From Hymenobacter norwichensis DSM 15439 (lineage in GTDB: Bacteria; Bacteroidota; Bacteroidia; Cytophagales; Hymenobacteraceae), in contig NZ_ATVL01000007.1 of assembly GCF_000420705.1 (NCBI RefSeq), positions 868,001 through 932,000 of the forward strand: a stretch of 64,000 bases of DNA, given 5' to 3'. Positions within the stretch are counted from its first letter, which is position 1; every line of letters begins with the position of its first letter. The position numbers were made by a program, and so were the translations under genes. The notes below the pieces were generated by a model that saw nothing but the letters and a program-made list of their open reading frames with translations, was not told where the DNA came from and searched no databases. Positions 41,926-49,157 of this stretch are shown here, one piece after another.

Positions 41926-42516
41926 ATGTCTACGGCTATTATTTTGCTGGCAGCCGGTTCGTCGTCCCGGCTTGGTGAACCCAAGCAGCTACTTCCGTAT
42001 CAAGGCCAGACCCTGCTGCGCCGCGCTGCCGAAACGGCCGTAGCTGCCGCAGCTGGTGCCTCGGTAGTAGTGGTAACAGGCGCGCTACACGAGGAGTTGT
42101 TGCCGGAGCTGGCGGGGCTGCCAGTGCAGGTGGTGCGCTGCCAGAGTTGGCAGCTGGGCATGGGAGCTTCCCTGAAAACTGGCCTGCATCTGCTGCAAGC
42201 CACCACGCCGGTCTTGGGGGCTATTATAGTCATGCTCTGCGACCAGCCTTTCGTGACGCCGGCGTTACTCCAGCAGCTAGCCATCACCCACGAATCTACC
42301 GGCCAGCCTATAGTCGCCGCCGAGTACGGCGGAGTGCGCGGTGTACCCGTGCTCTTTGGCTCTGAGGCATTGCCGCTGCTGGGTACTCTACCCGATAACG
42401 CCGGCGCCAGCCAATTCCTAAAAAAGCACCCGCAACTGGTAGCCACTGTGCCTTTTCCGGAAGGCGCCATCGACGTGGATACGCCTGAGCAGTACGCGGC
42501 GCTGCTGGTAAAATAG
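41926..42516 (+). CDS. mocA: MocA-like molybdenum cofactor cytidylyltransferase
   Basis: Seen: 196 residues; LAAGSSSRLGEPKQLLPYQG at the N-terminus (nucleotide-binding GSSxRLGxPK motif), VVVVTGAL, IIVMLCDQPFVTP (metal-binding Asp), GVRGVPVLFG and FPEGAIDVDTPEQY. Family knowledge: this is the NTP-transferase family containing MocA/MobA; MocA couples CMP to molybdopterin to make the MCD form that PaoC-type enzymes need. Sequence alone leaves open MobA, but the operon context (PaoABC, XdhC, 14 bp spacing) strongly favours MocA. Confidence 0.88.
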   Translation: MSTAIILLAAGSSSRLGEPKQLLPYQGQTLLRRAAETAVAAAAGASVVVVTGALHEELLPELAGLPVQVVRCQSWQLGMGASLKTGLHLLQATTPVLGAIIVMLCDQPFVTPALLQQLAITHESTGQPIVAAEYGGVRGVPVLFGSEALPLLGTLPDNAGASQFLKKHPQLVATVPFPEGAIDVDTPEQYAALLVK

Positions 42517-42846
42517 TACCCTAGCGAATATATACTCAGCTAGCGTGTGAAAAGTGCTGCCCACACAGCTGGATTAGTTATTGTTCGATAAGGTTGCTGG
42601 CTTGGAGAAGCCGTCGTGTAGCCGACGAATGGCACATTCGTGCGGATAGTTTCGCAATTAGATAGGGCAGAAGTGAAGGAGAAGGCACAGGGTTAAATAA
42701 TGTTGAGGAGCTATAGAATTACTTTGTAATAAGATGGTGTAATTCGCTTTCCTGACGTGAAGTGAAAGTCAGCGGCTTGGTCCACCCCAACCTGAACCTT
42801 GGAAACCCGTTACTTCACTCGTTGCTACGTTGCTACTCCCTCTTTC
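42517..42846. other. Intergenic region after the pao operon
   Basis: No gene. Two adjacent small hairpins lie at about 42,611-42,640 (GTCG-CGAC and CGAATG-CATTCG). The transporter frame is open to 42,799 but its natural start is 42,847. No T-run terminator. Confidence 0.45.
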
Positions 42847-44289
42847 ATGACTTCAGTTCCTACTACACCGCTGGCACCAGCCGCCCACACCTCTGACATT
42901 CCCAAAGACAACAAGCGCATCACCACCGGCTGGACGTTCTACGACTGGGCCAACTCGGTGTATCCGCTGGTTATTACCTCCAGCATTTTTCCCATCTATT
43001 GGGGATCCATGGTGAAGGCCATTACGGGTACCGACAGCGGTAAAACGCCAGTGGAATTTCTAGGAATGCACATTCCGGGTACCTCCTTGCAGAACTATTC
43101 GGTGTCAGCGGCTTTCCTTGTCATTGCCCTCATCAGCCCGCTTCTCACGGCCCTAGCCGATTATTCGGGCCGCAAGAAGCTGTTCCTGCAAATCTTCTGC
43201 TACATCGGAGCCATTTCCTGCGCCGGCCTCTATTTCTTTGAGCCCAGCACCTTCACCATCAGTGTGTTTGTGTTCATCATGGCTACGGTGGGCTTTTCGG
43301 GCTCTATTGTTTTTTACAACTCCTACCTGCCCGATATTTCTTCGGAAGAAAAGTTCGACTCCCTATCAGCGCGCGGCTTCTCTATGGGATACATCGGGTC
43401 GGTGCTGCTGCTGGTTATGTGCTTGATGCTGATTCAGGGCCCCACGCTGTCGGGCACGCCTATGTTTGGGCTGGATGCCGGCATGGCCACCCGCTACAGC
43501 TTTCTGCTCACGGGCGTTTGGTGGGCCGGGTTTGCACAGATTCCCTTTTTCACGCTGCCCCCTGACCGAGGCCGCCCCGCTGGCGCCACCGCCGAGTCGG
43601 GCTGGCTGCTCAACGGCTTTCGGGAGTTGGGTAAGGTGTGGGAAGAAACCAAAAAGCAGCCCAACCTAAAGCGTTTCCTGCTGGCTTATTTCACCTACAA
43701 CATGGGCGTACAGACCGTGATGTATGTGGCCACACTTTTCGGCGACGAAGAGCTGCATTTGGATAGCAAGTCGCTCATCATTACCATTCTGCTGCTTCAG
43801 ATTGTGGGCATATTGGGTGCTTACCTGTTTGCCAAGCTCTCAGAGCGCATCGGTAATACACGGGCCCTAAGCTGGGCCGTATTTATCTGGATGCTGATTT
43901 GTATCGCCGGCTACTTCGTGCAGGCTGGCTGGACGTTCTATGCGCTGGCGGCCGTTATTGGCCTCACCATGGGCGCAGTGCAAAGCCTCTCGCGCTCCAC
44001 GTATTCCAAGATTATTCCGGAAAATACCCCCAACTCCGCCGCCTATTTCAGCTTCTTCGATGTAACCGAGAAAGTAGGCATTGTGATTGGGTTGGTAGTA
44101 TTCGGAGGCATCTCGCAGCTAATGGGCGGCAACATGCGCTACAGCATCCTGGCCCTGATTGTGTTCTTTATCCTAGGCCTGATTTTCCTGTTGCAGTTGC
44201 GTGGCCGCAAGCTCCGCGAAGATGTAAACGACACCTTGGCGCCGCCACCTGCTACGCCTAATGCCGGTATGCCGGCTACTAGAAAATAG
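42847..44289 (+). CDS. MFS transporter, UMF1 (Atg22-like) type
   Basis: Seen: 480 residues from ATG 42847; about 12 membrane helices; WTFYDWANSVYPLVITSSIF at helix 1, ADYSGRKKLFLQIFC (the MFS motif A-like loop) after helix 2, FYNSYLPDI and SARGFSMGYIGSVLLL, and QSLSRSTYSKIIPENTPNSA in the C-half. Family knowledge: YDWANS, YxNxxLPxI and QxxSRS are the signatures of the UMF1 family, related to yeast vacuolar effluxer Atg22; bacterial substrates are mostly unknown, often suggested to be amino acids. Monocistronic with an intrinsic terminator downstream. Confidence 0.88.
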   Translation: MTSVPTTPLAPAAHTSDIPKDNKRITTGWTFYDWANSVYPLVITSSIFPIYWGSMVKAITGTDSGKTPVEFLGMHIPGTSLQNYSVSAAFLVIALISPLLTALADYSGRKKLFLQIFCYIGAISCAGLYFFEPSTFTISVFVFIMATVGFSGSIVFYNSYLPDISSEEKFDSLSARGFSMGYIGSVLLLVMCLMLIQGPTLSGTPMFGLDAGMATRYSFLLTGVWWAGFAQIPFFTLPPDRGRPAGATAESGWLLNGFRELGKVWEETKKQPNLKRFLLAYFTYNMGVQTVMYVATLFGDEELHLDSKSLIITILLLQIVGILGAYLFAKLSERIGNTRALSWAVFIWMLICIAGYFVQAGWTFYALAAVIGLTMGAVQSLSRSTYSKIIPENTPNSAAYFSFFDVTEKVGIVIGLVVFGGISQLMGGNMRYSILALIVFFILGLIFLLQLRGRKLREDVNDTLAPPPATPNAGMPATRK

Positions 44290-44308
44290 CCATAACCTCA
44301 AGCTTGAG

Positions 44309-44342
44309 AAAGCCGCTTCTATTATTGGTAAGCGGCTTTTTT
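44309..44342 (+). terminator. Intrinsic terminator
   Basis: AAAGCCGCTT (44309-44318) pairs with AAGCGGCTTT (44330-44339), followed by a T-run. It ends the UMF1 transporter gene. Confidence 0.9.
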
Positions 44343-44413
44343 GTCAGCAGCTCAACCCAAACGCTTGGCATGTAACGGCTGCCGTCTCGCATTTTTTTTT
44401 CTTTCTAAGCACT

Positions 44414-44929
44414 ATGAATACTTCGCAACCCACTCTACAAGCTAGCCTCAGCGCCGAACTGAAGCACGAGCTGAAGTTGACACGCCGCCTACTAGAACGG
44501 GTACCTACTGAGCAGTTCAGCTGGCAGCCGCATCCTAAATCCATGAAGCTGGGGACGCTGGCCTCACACATGGCCAACTTAGTTGGGTTTTTGGAAATGT
44601 CATTGCTGGGGCCCGAAACCGATATACTCACCCAGCAAATGCCCTCGTCGCCAACCACTACCGATGAAGTGCTGCGCCGCTTCGATGTGAATGGCGAAAA
44701 TATCCATAAGGCTTTAGAGCAAGTAGACGATACCACATTGCATGGCACTTGGACTATGCGCCGGGGCGAGCAGGTATTCATGACGATACCTCGCGCGGCC
44801 GTAGTCCGCACTTTGGTTCTCAACCATCTTATTCATCACCGCGGCCAACTAAGCGTGTACCTGCGCCTGTTAGATATTCCGGTACCAGCCATCTATGGCG
44901 GCTCTGCTGATGAAGCACCGCAACGCTAA
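44414..44929 (+). CDS. DinB family protein
   Basis: Seen: 171 residues from ATG 44414 (an open frame extends back to 44261 through the terminator, so that part is not coding). A four-helix bundle with LLERVPTEQFSWQPHPKSMK, LASHMANLVGFLEMSL (first His) and LVLNHLIHHRGQLSVYLRLL (HxxxH pair). Family knowledge: DinB/YfiT proteins are metal-binding helical bundles, often thiol-dependent S-transferase-like; the three His ligands are present. Cytoplasmic. Monocistronic. Confidence 0.88.
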   Translation: MNTSQPTLQASLSAELKHELKLTRRLLERVPTEQFSWQPHPKSMKLGTLASHMANLVGFLEMSLLGPETDILTQQMPSSPTTTDEVLRRFDVNGENIHKALEQVDDTTLHGTWTMRRGEQVFMTIPRAAVVRTLVLNHLIHHRGQLSVYLRLLDIPVPAIYGGSADEAPQR

Positions 44930-44948
44930 TAGCAACCGTTAAACCCGT

Positions 44949-45369
44949 ATGCGGCTACTAACTACGTTCTTTCTAATGCTGACGGGCGTGGTTAGTAGCT
45001 ATAATACAAGCGCTTGTGAATGCTACGTGTTGCCTGCGCTTGCGCAAGATTTCCGGCAAGCATCAGCAGCTTACGTGGCCACTATAGTAGCAGCGCCCTC
45101 TGGTTGGCAGGTATGAGCAACTATTAAACTTGAAAGTAGAAAAGGTATTCGAAGGCAACAGCAATGTGCTAAAGTGTGTGCTGTTAGCTGATACCAATTG
45201 CCAGTTCGGTTTTCAGATTGGGAAGACTTACTTAAGTCATGCCGATAACTAGATATCCCCAACGGTTCTTTCAGTGAGTATATGCTCCCGCACGAAAGAA
45301 CTGCTAGCGGCTAGGAAGGAAGAACTGGCTGAACTGCAAAACATAACCACAAAGAAAGCCAAGCAGTAG
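44949..45369 (+). pseudogene. Broken gene for a secreted Cys-rich (TIMP-like) protein
   Basis: Seen: from ATG 44949 a signal peptide (MRLLTTFFLMLTGVVSS), then ACECYVLPALAQDFRQASAA and YVATIVAAPSGWQV, then a stop at 45,114-45,116. In another frame the protein resumes with LNLKVEKVFEGNSNVLKCVL, CQFGFQIGKTYLSHADN, an in-frame TAG, then SICSRTKELLAARKEELAEL. Family knowledge: a CxC...P start, a V-KVFKG strand, C-F--G--YL and a late SxCSRT cysteine are usual for small secreted TIMP/NTR-like proteins of Bacteroidota. One frameshift plus one internal stop make a single sequencing error an unlikely explanation. Confidence 0.75.
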
Positions 45370-45376
45370 AATAACT

Positions 45377-47023
45377 TTATTTGCCCTTGTACACCTGCTC
45401 GCCTGCAATCCAGGTTTGTTGCACTTGCGCACCGCGTAGCTTTTCCTTAGGGGCTTCTAGCAGGTCGGTGTCCAGGACCACGAAATCGGCGGCCATACCG
45501 GGCCGGATGCTGCCTTTCTGCTTGTCTTGGAAGGCGGCGTGGGCGGCCCAGGTGGTCATACCGCGCAAGGCGTCAGGGCGGCTGAGGGCGTTTTCCATCT
45601 GGAAGCCACTGGCCGGGTAGTTCTTGGCATCCTGCCGAGCTACAGCCGAGTGAAAGCCGAACAGCGGATTGATGTCTTCCACCGGAAAGTCGGAGCCAAT
45701 AGCCACTTGGCCGTATTGCTCACGCAGGGCGCGGTAGGCATAGGCAGTTTTTAGGCGCTCAGCCCCCAGCCGTTCCCCGGCCCAATACATGTCGGAGGTG
45801 GCGTGGGTGGGCTGCACCGAAGGCACGATGCTGAACTGCCCGAACTTCACCATATCGGCCTTGCTTACCACCTGGGCGTGCTCGATGCGCCAGCGCCGGT
45901 CGTTTTTGCCTGTCAGCACTTCCCCGTATATATCGAGTAAGAGCCGGTTACTGGAGTCGCCAATGGCGTGGGTGTTCATCTGGAATTTGCTAGCTGCCAG
46001 TTCTTTGGCCAAAGTGCGATAATCGGCAATAGACGAAAGCAGGAAGCCAGTTTCCCGGGGCTTGTCGGTGTAGGGGTGCAGTAGGCAGGCGCCACGTGAG
46101 CCCAAGGCCCCATCGGCGTACACCTTGAAGCTGCACACCGTTAGGCGGTCTTGAAATACAGGGCCATTTTTCAGGTAATACTCCTTGTTGGCCTTAGTGG
46201 GATTGAGCATGGTGTAGAGACGCAGCTTCAGCTTGCCCTGCTGCTGTAAGGTCGCCATCTGGTCGATATTGGCTTTGTCGAGGCCGGCATCGGCGAGGCT
46301 GGTGAGGCCCACGGCCACGCAGCGCTGCTGGCCTTCCAGCAGGAGGGTAGCAGCTTCGGTAGCCGTCGGTTCCGGAATCTTCACTGACACCAAATCCACG
46401 GCGTTGTCAACCAGTAAACCAGTTAGGCGGCCGGCGGCATCCTTGGTGATGGTGCCGCCGCTGATGGGCGTACGGGTTGTTACGCCGGCCAAATCCAGTG
46501 CCTTCTGGTTGACGAGGGCAGCGTGCCCATCCACCCGCACGATAAATACCGGCGTGTTTGGGAACAGTGCGTCCAGCGTGTCTTTGGTTGGGAATTGCTT
46601 ACCGGGCCAGTCGTTCTGGTCCCAGCCGCGGCCGGTGAGCCACGCGGCCTGCGGGAACTGCTGGCGTTGTTGCTGTAGTTTCTGCACCACCTGCGCCCAC
46701 GAGGTAGTACCCACTAAATCGGCGTCGCGCAAGCCCAGGGCGTAGCGGTAGAAGTGGCAGTGCGCATCGTAGAAACCGGGGTAGATGAACTGGCCGTGGG
46801 CATCTACTTCCTGCTTGGCCTGGAATTTTGCCTGCACTTCGTCGGCGGTACCCACGGCTACAAACTTGCCATCCTGTACGGCAAAGGCCGTGGCCTTGCT
46901 GAAGGCGGAATCCACGGTATATATGGTGGCATTATAGACCACCAAATCAACGGGCTGGCGCGACTGGCAACCGCTCAGCAGACTCACCAACAGGCCTGCG
47001 GCAAACAAGAAAATTCGGTTCAT
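45377..47023 (-). CDS. Amidohydrolase (YtcJ-like) lipoprotein
   Basis: Seen: 548 residues from ATG 47023 (22 more in frame upstream lack signal-peptide logic). Lipobox LLSGC at about 18; then amidohydrolase_3 fold: VYNATIYTVDSAF, YPGFYDAHCHFYRYA (HxH metal site), GRGWDQNDWPGKQFPTKDTL, KVYADGALGSRGA, HAIGDSSNR, WRIEHAQVV, IGSDFPVEDINP (metal Asp) and ENALSRPDALRGMT. Family knowledge: YtcJ-like metal-dependent hydrolases cleave N-acyl or imide bonds; substrate range broad and often unknown. Predicted as an envelope-anchored enzyme. Convergent with the broken gene; 20 bp downstream of the 47,044 gene's stop on the same strand. Confidence 0.9.
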   Translation of the reverse strand: MNRIFLFAAGLLVSLLSGCQSRQPVDLVVYNATIYTVDSAFSKATAFAVQDGKFVAVGTADEVQAKFQAKQEVDAHGQFIYPGFYDAHCHFYRYALGLRDADLVGTTSWAQVVQKLQQQRQQFPQAAWLTGRGWDQNDWPGKQFPTKDTLDALFPNTPVFIVRVDGHAALVNQKALDLAGVTTRTPISGGTITKDAAGRLTGLLVDNAVDLVSVKIPEPTATEAATLLLEGQQRCVAVGLTSLADAGLDKANIDQMATLQQQGKLKLRLYTMLNPTKANKEYYLKNGPVFQDRLTVCSFKVYADGALGSRGACLLHPYTDKPRETGFLLSSIADYRTLAKELAASKFQMNTHAIGDSSNRLLLDIYGEVLTGKNDRRWRIEHAQVVSKADMVKFGQFSIVPSVQPTHATSDMYWAGERLGAERLKTAYAYRALREQYGQVAIGSDFPVEDINPLFGFHSAVARQDAKNYPASGFQMENALSRPDALRGMTTWAAHAAFQDKQKGSIRPGMAADFVVLDTDLLEAPKEKLRGAQVQQTWIAGEQVYKGK

Positions 47024-47043
47024 ACGGGCGAAGGTACGCGCCC

Positions 47044-47493
47044 CTACGCGGTTTTGCGGCGGCGAATTTTGGCATCCTCCTGGCGGCAATTCTGGAGCCA
47101 GGCTAGGGCCTCTGGTTCTACTGTAAACCGCTCTATGCGGTAAGAACGGTCGTCGTAATACGAGGCGTTAGGAATATTAGGATCAGCGAGGGAGCCAGCT
47201 AGTTGGTGCGGCGCCATTAGGTAGGCAATGTACACGGGCTTCCGAAGCCGCAACGGGAGTTGCGGAAAGAACTCTTCCAATATCCATTGCAGGTCGGTGG
47301 CACTTACGCCGCTAGCCCGGCCGCTGAGGTTGATAAGCCAAAAGCGGCACCGGCGAGACACGGCTTCATCTAGCATAGCCATGTAGCCGCGTTGCAGCTC
47401 AAATGGCATCACTCCGCGCCGCCAGTGGGCCGCCAACACCCGCGGTATAGACTGATACTCAATATCAAGGTAGGTAGAAGAAAAAGCACCCAT
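47044..47493 (-). CDS. Hypothetical STAS/SpoIIAA-like protein
   Basis: Seen: 149 residues; the alternating pattern YLDIEYQSIPRVLAAHWRRG, MLDEAVSRRCRFWLINLSGR, LQWILEEFFPQLPLRL and PVYIAYLMAPHQL is an alpha/beta layout like STAS/SpoIIAA-like proteins, and the charged C-terminus ends RRRKTA. No catalytic motif is visible. Such stand-alone proteins of about 140 residues are frequent in Hymenobacter-like genomes but uncharacterised; the family call is an inference from pattern only. It lies just upstream of the amidohydrolase (20 bp) and may be co-transcribed. Confidence 0.6.
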   Translation of the reverse strand: MGAFSSTYLDIEYQSIPRVLAAHWRRGVMPFELQRGYMAMLDEAVSRRCRFWLINLSGRASGVSATDLQWILEEFFPQLPLRLRKPVYIAYLMAPHQLAGSLADPNIPNASYYDDRSYRIERFTVEPEALAWLQNCRQEDAKIRRRKTA

Positions 47494-47567
47494 GTAGAAT
47501 AAACGTCTCGGTCGATATTAAAACGAAATGAATAAGGAAAAGTAAGAAGAAAGTAAACTGCAAAAAA

Positions 47568-47596
47568 ATCCCCAGTAACTACAAATTACTGGGGAT
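47568..47596 (-). terminator. Intrinsic terminator of amn
   Basis: ATCCCCAGTAA (47568-47578) pairs perfectly with TTACTGGGGAT (47586-47596). On the minus strand it is followed by a run of seven Ts, so it ends AMP nucleosidase transcription. Confidence 0.9.
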
Positions 47597-47645
47597 AAAC
47601 GTTATGCTTGGTACTAAGCAACTAGTGTTTTCTCAGTGCCTTGCA

Positions 47646-48419
47646 CTATTCAAAGCGCATGTGCTTCACCGATTCGCCGGAGTTCTTCAGTTCCAGCAGC
47701 GAGTCGATGCCGATTTGCAGGTGTGCCGTCACAAAATCGGCCGTCACCTTTTTGTCACTCTCCGACGTTTTCACGCCCTCCGGCGTCATCGGGTTGTCGC
47801 TCACGAGTAGCAGCGCGCCGTGCGGAATTTCGTTTACGAAGCCTACCGTAAAGATGGTAGCCGTTTCCATATCCACGGCCATAGCCCGAATCTGGCGCAG
47901 GTACTCTTTGAAGTTCTCGTCGTGCTCCCACACCCGGCGGTTGGTGGTGTACACGGTGCCGGTCCAGTAGTCTTTCTCGTGCTTCTTGATCATGCTGCTC
48001 ACGGCGCGTTGCAAGCGGAACGAAGGCAGGGCCGGAATTTCTGCAGGTAAGTAGTCGTCGGAAGTACCTTCCCCACGGATGGCGGCTATCGGCAGAATCA
48101 GGTCGCCGAGCTTGGTTTTGCTTTTCAGGCCGCCGCATTTGCCCAGGAACAGCGCCGCTTTGGGCCTGATGGCCGACAGCAAATCCATTACGGTGGCCGC
48201 CATGGGGGAGCCCATACCAAAGTTGATGATGGTAATGCCGCCAGCCGTAGCCGACTGCATGGGCTTATCGAGGCCGCGCACTTCCACGCCAAACTGCTCG
48301 GCAAACATGTGCACGTAGTTCAGAAAGTTGGTGAGTAGAATATACTGGCCGAACTCTTTTAGCGGAACGCCGGTGTAGCGGGGCAGCCAGTTCTCTACGA
48401 TGTCTGATTTGGTTTTCAT
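47646..48419 (-). CDS. amn: AMP nucleosidase
   Basis: Seen: 257 residues; IINFGMGSPMAATVMDLLSA, ALFLGKCGGLKSKTKLGDLI, LPIAAIRGEGTSDDYLPAEI, and AMAVDMETATIFTVGFVNEI, with the VDMETAT catalytic loop, then LVSDNPMTPEGVKTSE. Family knowledge: this is the short, phosphorylase-fold AMP nucleosidase of Bacteroidota, which hydrolyses AMP to adenine and ribose 5-phosphate; it lacks the N-terminal regulatory domain of E. coli Amn (about 480 residues). It helps balance adenylate pools. Monocistronic with a strong terminator; divergent from the HsdR-N gene. Confidence 0.92.
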   Translation of the reverse strand: MKTKSDIVENWLPRYTGVPLKEFGQYILLTNFLNYVHMFAEQFGVEVRGLDKPMQSATAGGITIINFGMGSPMAATVMDLLSAIRPKAALFLGKCGGLKSKTKLGDLILPIAAIRGEGTSDDYLPAEIPALPSFRLQRAVSSMIKKHEKDYWTGTVYTTNRRVWEHDENFKEYLRQIRAMAVDMETATIFTVGFVNEIPHGALLLVSDNPMTPEGVKTSESDKKVTADFVTAHLQIGIDSLLELKNSGESVKHMRFE

Positions 48420-48593
48420 TAGGGTCTTGGTTTATTGGGAATTTGGGGTCTTAGTTGGATAGGGCTTGGGGTTTTAGGGCTTTGGCGGCGAATAAAGCCA
48501 AGCCACTAAGCTCCTAAGACCCTATAAAAAAACCGCCGACCTTGTGATAGGGCGACGGTACGGAATTGAAAAGCGGGAACAGAGCCCAGGCCG

Positions 48594-48601
48594 TACCTTT
48601 G
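48594..48601 (+). promoter_or_regulatory. Bacteroidota -7 box (TACCTTTG)
   Basis: TACCTTTG exactly fits TAnnTTTG and ends 6 bp before ATG 48608, predicting a leaderless transcript. A TTG is found at 48,565 but the spacing (26 bp) is longer than usual. Confidence 0.55.
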
Positions 48602-48607
48602 GAGGTG

Positions 48608-49063
48608 ATGCAAGAGCTAAACCTGCCGCCTTTCGAGTACAAAGTTACGCAAACCGGCGAAATTCTATATATCTGGGACGTACTGCGCCGCAAGAACGTG
48701 GTGCTGACGCCCGAAGAGTGGGTGCGCCAGCACATTCTTCATTATTTGATAAACCACCGAGGCTACCCGCGCGGCTTGCTGAGCATCGAGCGGGGGCACC
48801 GCTACAACCAGCGCCAGAAGCGCACCGACCTCTGGGCCCTCGGCCCCGACGGCAACCCGCTGCTGCTGGTGGAATGCAAGCGGCCCACCGTGCCCATCAC
48901 GGCGGCCGTAGCCCAGCAGGCCGCCACCTACAACCAAACCATCGGGGCGCCGCTGCTGCTGCTTACCAACGGGTTGCAGCATTTTTGCTGGCGCGTAAAT
49001 CTCGCGCAGCGCACCAACGAGCGGCTAAGCGAAGTGCCGCCGTATGGTGAGGTTTTGAGTTAG
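48608..49063 (+). CDS. HsdR N-terminal-domain (PD-(D/E)xK) protein, stand-alone
   Basis: Seen: 151 residues from ATG 48608 (open frame to 48566 is cut by the -7 box and is not coding). MQELNLPPFEYKV..., ILYIWDVLRRKNVVLTPEEW, VRQHILHYLINHRGYP, then the nuclease core KRTDLWALGPDGNPLLLVEC with K following (D...ExK), and VAQQAATYNQTIGAPLLLLT. Family knowledge: this is HSDR_N_2 (PF13588), the nuclease-like domain of type I restriction subunits; in Bacteroidota it occurs as a free-standing protein in most genomes, without HsdM/HsdS and with unknown housekeeping role. Active-site residues are present. Promoter suggests leaderless translation. Confidence 0.85.
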   Translation: MQELNLPPFEYKVTQTGEILYIWDVLRRKNVVLTPEEWVRQHILHYLINHRGYPRGLLSIERGHRYNQRQKRTDLWALGPDGNPLLLVECKRPTVPITAAVAQQAATYNQTIGAPLLLLTNGLQHFCWRVNLAQRTNERLSEVPPYGEVLS

Positions 49064-49157
49064 TGAAATGGTGCGTTTTATGTTCTAGTCGCACGGTTTT
49101 GCGCAAGTAGCGCCAGCAGAACAGTAAACTCACCATCTCACAGGTTCACCATTTCAC
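49063..49157. repeat. Intergenic inverted repeat of GTGAAATGGTG words
   Basis: GTGAAATGGTG (49063-49073) pairs with CACCATTTCAC (49147-49157). Internal words TTCACC, CATCTCAC and AACTCACC form further pairs. The inverted GTGAGTTTACTGTTCT word is shared with the repeat at 12,818-12,893. Confidence 0.75.

Noticed and set aside
44261..44413. Extended DinB start
   Set aside because: The extension runs through the intrinsic terminator of the transporter gene and a poly-T tract coding for FFFF.
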